From an uncultured Chitinophagaceae bacterium (lineage in GTDB: Bacteria; Bacteroidota; Bacteroidia; Chitinophagales; Chitinophagaceae), in NCBI GenBank assembly GCA_937996595.1, contig CALKVC010000147.1, forward strand, positions 1 to 51,266: a stretch of DNA of 51,266 bases, written 5' to 3'. Shown in pieces: positions 34,081 to 42,787 of this stretch (its first letter is position 1; every line of letters starts with the position of its first letter). The notes under the pieces were generated by a model. It did not search any database, was not told the DNA's origin, and saw nothing but the letters and a program-made list of their open reading frames with translations. Position numbers and translations under genes: made by a program.

Positions 34081-34869
34081 ATGGACATTTTACAAACGGT
34101 GATCATCGCGATTGTGGAAGGGATTACAGAATACATACCTATTTCATCCACAGGCCATATGATCATAACGGAGAAACTGCTGGGCATCCCCGATAATGAA
34201 TACACGAAGATGTTTACCGTTGCCATACAACTTGGGGCCATACTGGCGGTAGTGGTTTTGTACTGGAAGAAATTCTTTGATTTTAAAAACCTGTCCTTTT
34301 ATCCAAAGCTGGTTGTAGGTGTATTACCGGCCATCATACTTGGATTGTTGTTTTCAAAAAAGATTGATGCCATGCTGGAAAGCAGCACCACTGTTGCCGT
34401 ATCATTATTGCTTGGCGGTATCATTCTCATCTTCATAGACAAGGCGTTTACTAATCCACGCATCCATTCAGAAAAAGAAACAACATTCCTGAATGCTTTT
34501 ATGATCGGCACCTGGCAATGCCTCGCCATGATTCCGGGAGTAAGCCGCAGCGCAGCATCAATCATTGGCGGCATGCAGCAAAAAATGACACGCAGTGCGG
34601 CAGCCGAGTTCTCATTCTTCCTGGCCGTACCTACCATGCTTGCAGCCACCGGGTATAAACTGTATAAGTATTATAACGAAAACGGCGGCTTTACCGGGGA
34701 TGAGTTAAAGCTGCTTGCCATTGGTAACCTCGTTGCATTCATCGTTGCCATGCTTGCCATAAAATTCTTCATCGGGTTCCTTAAAAAACATGGCTTCCGT
34801 GTTTGGGGTATTTACAGGATCATACTTGGATTGATATTACTGCTACTCATCTGGAGAGGAGTGATTTGA
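34081..34869 (+). CDS. uppP: Undecaprenyl-diphosphatase (BacA/UppP)
   Basis: Integral-membrane phosphatase that converts undecaprenyl diphosphate to the monophosphate carrier, needed for each round of lipid I synthesis. It also confers bacitracin resistance in other bacteria. The 262 residues contain the Glu-rich motif EGITEYIPISSTGH (about 13-26) and the second motif PGVSRSAASIIGG, the two signatures of the family. Six to eight membrane segments follow. It belongs functionally with the dcw genes in the left third of the window. truB, the usual next gene in many relatives, is not present here. Confidence 0.96.
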   Translation: MDILQTVIIAIVEGITEYIPISSTGHMIITEKLLGIPDNEYTKMFTVAIQLGAILAVVVLYWKKFFDFKNLSFYPKLVVGVLPAIILGLLFSKKIDAMLESSTTVAVSLLLGGIILIFIDKAFTNPRIHSEKETTFLNAFMIGTWQCLAMIPGVSRSAASIIGGMQQKMTRSAAAEFSFFLAVPTMLAATGYKLYKYYNENGGFTGDELKLLAIGNLVAFIVAMLAIKFFIGFLKKHGFRVWGIYRIILGLILLLLIWRGVI

Positions 34870-34940
34870 AGATAAGGGGCTTGTAATTTTCTGCTGCATT
34901 TCAATAATTAATCGCTAATTTTTCATCCTTAATTATCAAA

Positions 34941-36251
34941 ATGCAGACTGCCTCCAAAAAAGTTATCAATGGCTGGGCCATGTACGACTGGGCCAATTCA
35001 GTTTACAACCTGGTTATCACCACCACTTTTTTCCCTGCCTATTATGCCGCAGTAACGGGAACACAGAACGATGCATTCAAAAACGGGGTTCCTTTCCTTG
35101 GACGAACCTATGTAAATACAGAACTGAAAGACTATGTTTTGTCATTCGGTTTCCTTGTGATCGCCATTTTATCCCCTATCCTTTCATCCATTGCGGATTA
35201 TAAAGGCAACAAGAAAAATTTCATGCGGTTTTTCTGTTACCTGGGTGCAGCCAGTTGTTGCCTGATGTTCTTTTTTGACGCCAGCCATGTTTCTCTTGGC
35301 CTGATGTGTTTCATGTTTGCAGGAATAGGTTTTTACGGAAGCCAGGTATTTTACAATTCATACCTGCCGGATATTGCTTCAGAAAAAGATATGGACCGGA
35401 TAAGCGCCAAAGGCTATTCGATGGGATATATAGGTAGTGTGATCATGCAGATGATCGGGTTTGCCCTCATCATTTTGATGCCGAAAGGCGCCCTGCCATT
35501 AAAGATCACCTTCCTGCTGGTAGGCATCTGGTGGGTGGCTTTTGCACAGATCACGTTCAATGTATTGCCCATCAGCCCCAAATCGGTGAGGCATTCCAGG
35601 ACCCATGTGCTTAAAAATGGTTTCCTGGAACTTAAGAAAGTTTGGCTACAGCTTGTTCATATGCCCGTATTAAAAAGATTCTTAACAGCCTTTTTCTTTT
35701 ACAGTATGGGTGTTCAAACGGTGATGCTGGTTGCCATAGATTTTGGAATAAAGGAACTGAAACTGGAAGACAGCAAACTTATCATCACCGCTGTGATCAT
35801 ACAGCTTGTTGCCATTTTTGGCGCAATAGGCATGAGCAGGCTATCGGCAAAATATGGCAATATCAGGATACTTATTTTTACCGTTATGCTCTGGATCGGA
35901 GTTTGCATTTCCGGGTATTTCATATCCACCGAATATCATTTTTACATCATTGCCTCCCTGGTAGGGCTGGTTATGGGCGGTATCCAGTCGCTCAGCCGTT
36001 CTACCTACAGTAAATTCATCCCGGAAACAAAAGACACTGCTTCTTTTTTCAGTTTCTATGATGTTACCGAAAAAGTTGCCATTGTGATTGGTTTGTTCAG
36101 TTTCGGTTACATTGAAGGGTTAACAGGCAGCATGCGTAATTCCATCCTGGCCCTCATCATATTTTTTGTACTTGGATTGCTATTCCTTTTTTTAACCTGG
36201 CAAAAACAAGGCAAACATGGTTTACCTGTTACTATGCCCAATACTGATTAA
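34941..36251 (+). CDS. MFS transporter of the UMF1/Atg22-like family
   Basis: Twelve-segment inner-membrane transporter. The start MQTASKKVINGWAMYDWANS leads into the YDWANSVYNLVITTTFFP motif characteristic of the UMF1 (unknown major facilitator) family. Other blocks are FYNSYLPDIA and the loop MDRISAKGYSMGYIGS, both typical. GGIQSLSRSTYSKFIPE lies near the end. Substrate is unknown. It begins 71 nt after uppP and is followed 12 nt later by the hydrolase gene, probably in one operon. Confidence 0.9.
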   Translation: MQTASKKVINGWAMYDWANSVYNLVITTTFFPAYYAAVTGTQNDAFKNGVPFLGRTYVNTELKDYVLSFGFLVIAILSPILSSIADYKGNKKNFMRFFCYLGAASCCLMFFFDASHVSLGLMCFMFAGIGFYGSQVFYNSYLPDIASEKDMDRISAKGYSMGYIGSVIMQMIGFALIILMPKGALPLKITFLLVGIWWVAFAQITFNVLPISPKSVRHSRTHVLKNGFLELKKVWLQLVHMPVLKRFLTAFFFYSMGVQTVMLVAIDFGIKELKLEDSKLIITAVIIQLVAIFGAIGMSRLSAKYGNIRILIFTVMLWIGVCISGYFISTEYHFYIIASLVGLVMGGIQSLSRSTYSKFIPETKDTASFFSFYDVTEKVAIVIGLFSFGYIEGLTGSMRNSILALIIFFVLGLLFLFLTWQKQGKHGLPVTMPNTD

Positions 36252-36263
36252 ATTGCACTTATT

Positions 36264-37100
36264 ATGAATCTCTATTCAATAAATACCGGGTATTTTAAAC
36301 TGGATGGCGGTGCCATGTTTGGTGTGGTTCCAAAAAGCATCTGGAATAACCTGAATAAGGCCGATGACAATAATATGTGCAGTTGGGCACTGCGCAGCCT
36401 GCTCATTGAAGATGGCAACAGGCTGATATTGGTTGACAACGGAATGGGTGATAAGCAGGATGCCAAATTCTTCGGGCACTATTACCTGCATGGCGACGAT
36501 TCGCTGGATAAGTCGCTGGCAAAACATGGATTTAACAGGGAAGACATTACAGATGTATTTTTAACCCATTTGCATTTTGACCATTGCGGCGGAAGCATTT
36601 TAAGGGAAGGCGATAAACTCATTCCCGCCTTTAAGAATGCCGTTTACTGGAGCAATGAAAGGCACTGGAAATGGGCCACTGAACCCAATGACAGGGAAAA
36701 AGCCTCTTTTCTTAAAGAAAACATATTACCTATACAGCAAAGCGGCCAATTACGTTTTGCAGAACAGGACCAACAGGCATTTCCCGGCAACATCCTGGTA
36801 AGGCTTGTTTTTGGGCATACGGAAGCGATGATGCTTCCGCAGGTAACCTATAAAGGAAAGACAATTGTTTATATGGCCGACCTGCTGCCATCTGCCGCAC
36901 ATATCCCGGTACCGTATGTGATGGCATATGACATGTTTCCGCTAACTACCCTGCAGGAGAAAAAGAATTTCCTAACGGAAGCTGCAGCCAATGATTATGT
37001 ACTCTTTTTTGAACACGACCCAACAATAGAATGCTGCTCCCTGCATATAACGGAAAAGGGTATACGCTTAAAAGAAAGTTTCAGGCTTGATGAGTTGTAG
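36264..37100 (+). CDS. Metallo-beta-lactamase-fold hydrolase
   Basis: Soluble metal-dependent hydrolase with the MBL fold. The zinc motif THLHFDHCGG gives His102, His104, Asp106 and His107. Later ligands are FGHTEAM (His), YMADLLPS (Asp) and FFEHDP (His). The layout (long N-terminal segment, SWALRSLLIEDG before the motif) resembles the AHL-lactonase-like branch, but activity cannot be read from sequence. It follows the MFS gene by 12 nt. It is convergent with the DUF3108 gene, 17 nt away. Confidence 0.87.
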   Translation: MNLYSINTGYFKLDGGAMFGVVPKSIWNNLNKADDNNMCSWALRSLLIEDGNRLILVDNGMGDKQDAKFFGHYYLHGDDSLDKSLAKHGFNREDITDVFLTHLHFDHCGGSILREGDKLIPAFKNAVYWSNERHWKWATEPNDREKASFLKENILPIQQSGQLRFAEQDQQAFPGNILVRLVFGHTEAMMLPQVTYKGKTIVYMADLLPSAAHIPVPYVMAYDMFPLTTLQEKKNFLTEAAANDYVLFFEHDPTIECCSLHITEKGIRLKESFRLDEL

Positions 37101-37117
37101 GTAACCGTAAAACCGGG

Positions 37118-37921
37118 TCACCTTATTCCGCGGAATGAAGTGAGTGGATAACGGAGGTTACGGTACGACATCATATCTACCTTGATGCTGCCGACCGAAA
37201 TGGGGCTTTCCACGCGAAGAATAATGTGGTTGGGATCGTCGCTTATCCATGCTGTCATATTTTCACCTCCTTCAAAAATGGTACCTTTAACAAGCAGTGG
37301 CCTTATCTTGATGGCATTGAACCTGCCGTACCTTGTCTTGATTTTCTCTTTTCCCATATACCTGATGTACAGGTGAAATATCTCGTCATCCAGGAACATG
37401 TCGAACGGAATTTTGTCTTCCACCTTGTACTTATTGAAATCTATATTCCTGGCATAGTACACCGAACTCATTACATCCTGCATACAGTCGGTGATGGAGA
37501 ATACACCATTGGTGCTAACGGCCGTATTAGCCTGCTGGTTGAAAGTTACATTGTTGTATTTCTTATAGCTCCCTTCTTCTATGTTGCGTATGAATTTGTA
37601 AGGAAGCAACGAGCCGGTATCCACATAGCTTTCATACCTGTCACGCACTTTAAAGAAATTATCAAAAAAGGAATAAGTCTTGCCTTCGCCTACATGATGG
37701 TATACCGGTTTGCCGTTAAACCGTTCCAGGGTGGTAGTGAATGTTGCTTCCCCGGCGCCAATATAAGCCCCCAGCGTACTGTAATACACTTTGAATGTAA
37801 CCGTTTCACCGTCTTTGTAGGCCGTATTTTTTATACCGCAAAAGTCTCCCTGCCCGGTTGTATGAAAACTCAACAGGCTCAACACAAGCAGCATGGCCAA
37901 TGCACCCGGAAATCTCTTCAT
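37118..37921 (-). CDS. DUF3108 family exported protein
   Basis: The 267 residues start with a signal peptide (about 1-23, MKRFPGALAMLLVLSLLSFH). The conserved domain begins near YKDGETVTFKVYYSTLGAYI, and GEATFTTTLERFNGKPVYH is the first block. VRDRYESYVD and FDMFLDDEIFHLYIRYMG follow; WISDDPNHIILRVESPI is near the end. The family is predicted to be periplasmic; function is unknown. Its ATG overlaps the end of the upstream UPF0104-type gene by 4 bases, so the two are coupled. Confidence 0.88.
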   Translation of the reverse strand: MKRFPGALAMLLVLSLLSFHTTGQGDFCGIKNTAYKDGETVTFKVYYSTLGAYIGAGEATFTTTLERFNGKPVYHHVGEGKTYSFFDNFFKVRDRYESYVDTGSLLPYKFIRNIEEGSYKKYNNVTFNQQANTAVSTNGVFSITDCMQDVMSSVYYARNIDFNKYKVEDKIPFDMFLDDEIFHLYIRYMGKEKIKTRYGRFNAIKIRPLLVKGTIFEGGENMTAWISDDPNHIILRVESPISVGSIKVDMMSYRNLRYPLTSFRGIR

Positions 37922-38898
37922 CGTTCTTTCATAATTTTTATTCCTAAAATCAGCAAACTTCCCAGAATTGCCGGCAATACCAGGTTAATAAGCCAGATAC
38001 CCAACGCGGTTGCCTGTATGCCGATCACGTTTGCACTGAACAATCCGAAAATCAGTCCGCTGGCCGATGCACGTACAGGCAATTCTGTAAACCCCACCGT
38101 AGGAGCCAGTACCATAAACATATAAAAAACCGTAAGCAACACAAAGCTTACCTGGTATGGAACCTCCACGCCCATCACCTGCAACAGCATCATGTATTGC
38201 AAAATAAATATGATATATCTTAAAAAAGATAAAAATAAAATTCTTAACAATTGTTTACCGCTGAAACTGCCCGCCACTTCCACAAACTTCGACAATCCTG
38301 TTAAAAACCGAACCTTTGAAATTAAGGTTGTAAGCAGCCTGGCCCTGAAATATAACAGCAGTAATATAACGGTAAGGAATAAACTAGTATAAAAAAGGGT
38401 GTCGTTCAGTAACCAGGAAACAGGACCGAACACCTGCTGCTGCGCAACCAGTTCATTCCTTAATATGAACAGTCCGGCTGTGCCCATTACCATGGTAATA
38501 CCCAGCTGGCTGGCGCTGCCCAGTATGGTGAGCGAAATGGCTTTCAGCCTGTTTGGCTCGCTCACATACATGATACGCCCACCGAATTCGCCGATACGGT
38601 TTGGCGTTAGCATGGTGATGCTGCAGCCTGCCAGCACTGACTTATAAGCCCGGATAAATGATAATTTTTCTAACGGTTCCATCAGCCGCTTCCATTTATA
38701 CGACTCAATTCCCCAGTTTACAAACATGAGCAGGAAAACCACCCAAAAGCCTGCCTGTTTCCAGCTTAATTTAATGAACTGCCAGCGGGCTTCCAGGTCG
38801 GGTTGCTGAACGATCTGCCGGTACAGGCTCCAGGATAATATAATAAACAGCAGCGGCCCGAGCAGGTAGTTGATTATTAATTTGATATTTTTGTTCAA
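37918..38898 (-). CDS. UPF0104 / lysylphosphatidylglycerol synthase-type membrane protein
   Basis: Polytopic protein of the LPG synthase TM-domain superfamily, with about eight hydrophobic segments. The superfamily motif TPNRIGEFGGR lies in the first cytoplasmic loop. The Lys-transfer domain of MprF is absent, so this is a stand-alone flippase-like or uncharacterised protein. I chose a TTG at 38898 (read as MNKNIKLIINYLLGPL) because family members begin there. An ATG at 38946 would add 16 residues and run into ruvC on the other strand. It ends in a 4-base overlap with the DUF3108 gene. Confidence 0.83.
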   Translation of the reverse strand: MNKNIKLIINYLLGPLLFIILSWSLYRQIVQQPDLEARWQFIKLSWKQAGFWVVFLLMFVNWGIESYKWKRLMEPLEKLSFIRAYKSVLAGCSITMLTPNRIGEFGGRIMYVSEPNRLKAISLTILGSASQLGITMVMGTAGLFILRNELVAQQQVFGPVSWLLNDTLFYTSLFLTVILLLLYFRARLLTTLISKVRFLTGLSKFVEVAGSFSGKQLLRILFLSFLRYIIFILQYMMLLQVMGVEVPYQVSFVLLTVFYMFMVLAPTVGFTELPVRASASGLIFGLFSANVIGIQATALGIWLINLVLPAILGSLLILGIKIMKER

Positions 38899-38930
38899 GC
38901 AGGAAATTATTGGTAAAAATAAGTTGCACA

Positions 38931-39497
38931 TTGCAAAAAGCATCAAAAATCATTTTAGGCATTGACCCCGGCACCATCATCATGGGATATGGCCTTGTTC
39001 AGATAAAAGGCTCTTCCATGCAGCTTGTAGACATGGATGTGCTTAAGCTGCCGGCCAAAGCCGATGCATATGAAAAGCTGGAAAAGATCCATCACCGGAT
39101 ACAACAACTGATCAGGCAACATAAACCCGACAGTTTTGCCATTGAAGCCCCTTTCTTCGGAAAGAATGTACAAAGCATGCTGAAACTGGGAAGGGCACAG
39201 GGTGTAGCAATTGCCGCCGCCATGCAGGCCGGCCTCACCGTGCATGAATACTCACCCAAAAAAATAAAACAATCCATCACCGGTAACGGGAATGCGGGCA
39301 AAGAGCAGGTGATGAAAATGTTACAGCATTTACTCCATTTCCATACAGATCCGGCCTATATGGATGCAACGGATGCGCTTGCTGTAGCCGTTTGCCATCA
39401 TTTTCAGCAAGGCCAGGCTATTCAGGAAAAACAAAAAGGGCCACAGCGTAATGACTGGAAATCATTTTTAAAAAACAATCCTTCACGGGTCAAATAG
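38931..39497 (+). CDS. ruvC: Holliday-junction resolvase RuvC
   Basis: Dimeric endonuclease that resolves four-way junctions after RuvAB branch migration. The N-terminal ILGIDPGT holds the first catalytic Asp, FAIEAPFFGKN the Glu, and YMDATDALAVAVCHH the C-terminal Asp pair. The start is uncertain. TTG at 38931 gives MQKASKIILGIDPG, the usual spacing to the first Asp. TTG at 38910 would add seven residues. No ATG is available. It is divergent from the UPF0104-type gene with only about 30 nt between starts, so the promoters must overlap. The C-terminal tail is basic (about 170-188). Confidence 0.93.
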   Translation: MQKASKIILGIDPGTIIMGYGLVQIKGSSMQLVDMDVLKLPAKADAYEKLEKIHHRIQQLIRQHKPDSFAIEAPFFGKNVQSMLKLGRAQGVAIAAAMQAGLTVHEYSPKKIKQSITGNGNAGKEQVMKMLQHLLHFHTDPAYMDATDALAVAVCHHFQQGQAIQEKQKGPQRNDWKSFLKNNPSRVK

Positions 39498-39514
39498 AAA
39501 TATCAGCACACGGC

Positions 39515-40786
39515 ATGGTACTAAGTTCAAAAAATATCAGGTGGCTGATCATCATTAGTGTTTTACTCATTACACTTATTACTGCAGTTCAGCTTTTCTG
39601 GATACAGAAAGTGTACCGTTTTGAAGAAAAGCATTTCAATGCCAATGTAACTAAAAGCATCAAAGGGCTTTTCCGGAACATGAACCTGGTGGCCGGCAAT
39701 CATTTCACATTTGAAAAAAATATTGAAAGGCCTGTTCCGGAAGCATACCTGGCCAGAATTGAAAAAATACCGGCCATAGATTCTGTAAGTTTCTTCCTGA
39801 GCAGGGAACTGACAGATTTTGACATACTTACTGATTGCAATGTGTCTTTATTCGATATATCGCAAAACAAATACATCGCATCCAAATATATTGACATACC
39901 AGATTCCTATGATGCAGCCAGCAACCCTTTTAAAACACCACAGTTTAAAAGAAACTATTCATACATTTCGCTTTACTTTCCGCACAGGGGAAATTATATT
40001 GTTAAACAGATGTTGTTCTGGATTGTTTCCAGCGGTATTTTACTGGTTGTGCTGGTTGGTTTTGGTTTCAGTATCTTTTACCTGTACCAGCAGCAGTTCC
40101 TGAATGAAACACAGAAAGGGTTTGTAAATAATTTCACCCATGAATTTAAAACGCCCTTATCGGTTATTAAGATAGCAGCAGATGTACTGCATCAGCCGTC
40201 CATACATGAAAAACCAGAAAAGCTTAGCAATTATGCCGGCATCATACAAAGCCAGGCAAGCCACCTGCAGAACCAGTTAAACAGGATGCTTGCCATTGCG
40301 TATACGGAGTACCGTAAACTGCCCCTGAAAAAGGAACGGTTTGATGCCAATCAACTGCTGGAACAGGCTATAAATAATATCCAGCCGCTTATAGAGGAAA
40401 AATCGGGCGAACTGGTATTCGTTGAAAAATGCGAACAGGCATTCATTTATGCAGACAAGGCATATATCCTGCTTGCTTTTACCAACCTGCTGGAAAATGC
40501 CGTTAAATATTCCATAAAACCTGATATCAATGTTTCAACATATATGCAGGGAAACGACTTTTGTACAGCTGTAAAAGACAATGGCATCGGCATAGACAAA
40601 AAACAACAACGAAGGATATTTGATAAATTTTACCGGGTGATGCATGGCGATCTGCACCAGGCAAAAGGGTTTGGATTGGGCCTCAATTTTGTTAAGAAAA
40701 TCATGGATGCCCACAAGGGGAAAATAACTGTAATCAGTTCACCGGGAAAAGGAAGTACATTCATATTAAAAATACCCGCATTATAA
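39515..40786 (+). CDS. Sensor histidine kinase of an OmpR-type two-component system
   Basis: Membrane-bound sensor kinase of 423 residues. TM1 is at about 10-28 and TM2 at about 166-190, enclosing a periplasmic sensor domain of about 135 residues. NNFTHEFKTPLSVIKIAADV carries the phospho-acceptor His209. The HATPase domain shows TNLLENAVKYS, VKDNGIGID and GFGLGLNFVKKIMDAHKG. The response regulator begins 4 nt after its stop. The signal is unknown. Similar architecture to the orphan kinase at 14864-16180 suggests a shared family. Confidence 0.95.
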   Translation: MVLSSKNIRWLIIISVLLITLITAVQLFWIQKVYRFEEKHFNANVTKSIKGLFRNMNLVAGNHFTFEKNIERPVPEAYLARIEKIPAIDSVSFFLSRELTDFDILTDCNVSLFDISQNKYIASKYIDIPDSYDAASNPFKTPQFKRNYSYISLYFPHRGNYIVKQMLFWIVSSGILLVVLVGFGFSIFYLYQQQFLNETQKGFVNNFTHEFKTPLSVIKIAADVLHQPSIHEKPEKLSNYAGIIQSQASHLQNQLNRMLAIAYTEYRKLPLKKERFDANQLLEQAINNIQPLIEEKSGELVFVEKCEQAFIYADKAYILLAFTNLLENAVKYSIKPDINVSTYMQGNDFCTAVKDNGIGIDKKQQRRIFDKFYRVMHGDLHQAKGFGLGLNFVKKIMDAHKGKITVISSPGKGSTFILKIPAL

Positions 40787-40790
40787 CCGC

Positions 40791-41480
40791 ATGGCCACCA
40801 TGAAAGCAACCATATTACTGGCAGAAGATGACACGGCTTTAAGCTTTGTCATAAAAGACAACTTACAGGAAGCCGGCTACGATGTTACTACCTGTAACAA
40901 CGGTGAAACGGCCTGGCAGGCATTTCAAAAAAAGGGTTTCGACCTTTGCCTGCTGGATGTGAACATGCCTATACGCGACGGTTTCTCACTCGCCAAAAAG
41001 ATAAGGCAGGCCAGCGACCTGGTGCCCATTATTTTCATCACTGCCAAAAGCCTGGAAGAAGACAAGATAAAGGGTTTTTCTGCCGGTGCAGATGATTATA
41101 TTACAAAGCCTTTCAGCATGCAGGAACTGATTATGCGGATAGAAGTGTTCCTGAGGCGGACAAGAAAACTGAAATCAGATATAAAAGAAGAATACCAGAT
41201 TGGCCGGATGCGTTTCAACTATAATGAACTGAAATTGTATTTCGGCGATGAGGTGATCGGGTTAACGCAAAAAGAAGCCGACCTGCTGAAGTTCCTGGCA
41301 GCAAACCCGAACAAAATCTTAAAAAGAGAAGAAGTGCTGATACATGTATGGGGTAAAGATGATTATTTCCTTGGCAGGAGCATGGATGTCTTTATAACAA
41401 AACTCCGCAAACATTTTAAAGCCGATCCGGGCATCGTACTGGAAACTGTTCATGGCGTAGGTTTCAGGCTCAACCAATGA
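40791..41480 (+). CDS. OmpR/PhoB-family response regulator
   Basis: Cognate regulator of the kinase immediately upstream. The receiver domain has the acidic pair AEDD (about 11-14), phospho-acceptor Asp56 in CLLDVNMPIRDG, Thr in FITAKS and Lys in DDYITKPFS. The C-terminal winged helix (about 128-229) ends with FITKLRKHFKADPGI and TVHGVGFRL. Two in-frame ATGs (40791 and 40800) are possible; the second (MKATILLAEDD) would also be typical. Convergent with the HIT gene 10 nt downstream. Confidence 0.95.
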   Translation: MATMKATILLAEDDTALSFVIKDNLQEAGYDVTTCNNGETAWQAFQKKGFDLCLLDVNMPIRDGFSLAKKIRQASDLVPIIFITAKSLEEDKIKGFSAGADDYITKPFSMQELIMRIEVFLRRTRKLKSDIKEEYQIGRMRFNYNELKLYFGDEVIGLTQKEADLLKFLAANPNKILKREEVLIHVWGKDDYFLGRSMDVFITKLRKHFKADPGIVLETVHGVGFRLNQ

Positions 41481-41490
41481 TCCGGCTGCC

Positions 41491-41883
41491 TTAAGAAAGG
41501 TTACTCACTATGGTAAGCCTTACCATTTCCATTTCCGTATCGGTCATCTTCATTTTCGGCCTGGTAAAATTAAGGTCGTTGGCACTGTTTATCGGCACCA
41601 GGTGCATATGTGTATGCGGCACTTCTATCCCGATTACGCTTATGCCACAGCGTTTGCAATCAAATGATTTTTCAATGGCCTTTGCAATAGGTTGTGCAAA
41701 AAGCAGCATACCGGCCAGGTATTTTTCGGGCAGGTCATATATTTTGTCAACCTCTGTTTTAGGTACTACCAGTACATGGCCTTTTACCAGCGGGTCTATA
41801 TCTAAAAACGCAATAAAATCTTCATTTTCCGCAATCTTATGGCAGGGCAATTCGCCGTTGATGATTTTTGTGAATACCGACAT
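41491..41883 (-). CDS. HIT-family nucleotide-binding protein
   Basis: Small (130-residue) histidine-triad protein, likely a nucleoside phosphoramidase of the Hint branch. TKIINGELPCHKIAENEDF is the N-terminal block, DPLVKGHVLVVPK the middle, and PHTHMHLVP the active-site triad near residue 91. Hint proteins have broad purine phosphoramidase activity; the physiological substrate is unknown. It follows greA by 41 nt on the same strand and may share its transcript. Confidence 0.93.
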   Translation of the reverse strand: MSVFTKIINGELPCHKIAENEDFIAFLDIDPLVKGHVLVVPKTEVDKIYDLPEKYLAGMLLFAQPIAKAIEKSFDCKRCGISVIGIEVPHTHMHLVPINSANDLNFTRPKMKMTDTEMEMVRLTIVSNLS

Positions 41884-41924
41884 GGCTTTATATTTAAAAA
41901 CTTAGCTTAGTAATGTTGCTGCAA

Positions 41925-42398
41925 TCAGATTTCAATCTTATCAATACTGAATTTCAGTTTACCGGCAGGCACCGACACTTCCACTACATCACCAATCACT
42001 TTGCCTAAGATACCACTGCCGATGGGAGAGGTTACGGAAATCTTGCCCGCTTTAAGGTCGGCTTCATTTTCGGAAACGATTTTATAGGTTACCGTTTTTT
42101 TAGTAGCCTGGTTCGTTAAGGTAACTTTTGTAAGTATGCTTACCCTGCTTGTATCAATGTTTGTTTCATTCAATATCCTGGCTGTTGCCATTACTCCTTC
42201 CAGGTATTTTATTTTTGCTTCCAGCAGGCCCTGTGCTTCTTTGGCGGCATCATATTCTGCATTCTCTTTCAGGTCGCCTTTTTCCCTTGCTTCCGCAATG
42301 GCCTTGCTTGCCGCATACCTGTCAACCGTTTTTAGCGTATGCAGTTCTTCCTGCATCTTATCAAAAGTTTCCTGCGTTACATAATTAGTTTCTGCCAT
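41925..42398 (-). CDS. greA: Transcript cleavage factor GreA
   Basis: Factor that inserts a coiled coil into the RNA polymerase secondary channel and stimulates cleavage of backtracked RNA. The 157 residues from the ATG at 42398 (MAETNYVTQETFDKMQEELH) show the long coiled-coil hairpin with the acidic tip GDLKENAEYDAAKE. The C-terminal FKBP-like domain ends the protein (ISVTSPIGSGILGKVIGD). An in-frame upstream ATG at 42467 would add 23 residues that do not fit the family. Its promoter candidate is at 42465. Confidence 0.96.
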   Translation of the reverse strand: MAETNYVTQETFDKMQEELHTLKTVDRYAASKAIAEAREKGDLKENAEYDAAKEAQGLLEAKIKYLEGVMATARILNETNIDTSRVSILTKVTLTNQATKKTVTYKIVSENEADLKAGKISVTSPIGSGILGKVIGDVVEVSVPAGKLKFSIDKIEI

Positions 42399-42441
42399 AA
42401 TAATTGTATTGTAGATACGAAAAAAAATACAACGCCCCGGA

Positions 42442-42503
42442 AATACCAAAGCGTTGCATATGTACAAATGTACTAAAAATATTACGTGTTATGCTTTGGT
42501 ATT
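42442..42503. repeat. 11-bp inverted repeat framing the greA promoter
   Basis: AATACCAAAGC (42442-42452) is the exact reverse complement of GCTTTGGTATT (42493-42503). The 40-nt interval contains the greA promoter candidate. A second possible pairing, CAACGC with GCGTTG, overlaps the left arm. It could be an operator or part of a repeat element. Confidence 0.7.
42465..42472 (-). promoter_or_regulatory. Promoter -7 element for greA
   Basis: Minus-strand TACATTTG matches TAnnTTTG, 66 nt upstream of the greA ATG. It lies inside the loop of the inverted repeat at 42442-42503. Confidence 0.45.
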
Positions 42504-42541
42504 ATCTAATTTTTATTGATATCCCTTTATAATTGAATTTT

Positions 42542-42610
42542 GTTCCTTTTTGCTTGCCCAAAAAGGAACCAAAAAAGGCACCTGCAATCGATATACAGCC
42601 CGATTGCAGG
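42542..42610. repeat. Tandem perfect hairpins in the greA upstream gap
   Basis: Two perfect inverted repeats lie 11 nt apart. GTTCCTTTTTG (42542-42552) pairs with CAAAAAGGAAC (42559-42569) around a 6-nt loop. CCTGCAATCG (42581-42590) pairs with CGATTGCAGG (42601-42610) around a 10-nt loop. The stretch also reads as a short open frame on the plus strand containing KKEPKKAPA, which is not preceded by a start codon. The gap from 42504 to 42787 otherwise shows no gene. Confidence 0.85.
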
Positions 42611-42787
42611 AAGGAGCTTTATTCAGCTTTAGTTCTTCGGTAGCATCAACTGCAGTAATTCTACTCTTAGGGCAGTAATTTTAAACGTTTTATTGAAATA
42701 TTATATTATTTGAAGTTTTTTTATAAAAATAACAGGTTTATAAATTTATGAATAAGCATTTCTTTAACAGCGTAAAAACCTTGCCTG

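Noticed and set aside
33763..34869. Missing truB after uppP as a sign of rearrangement
   Set aside because: Gene order downstream of uppP varies among Bacteroidota, and nothing at the junction (no repeat, fragment or mobile gene) shows a recent change.
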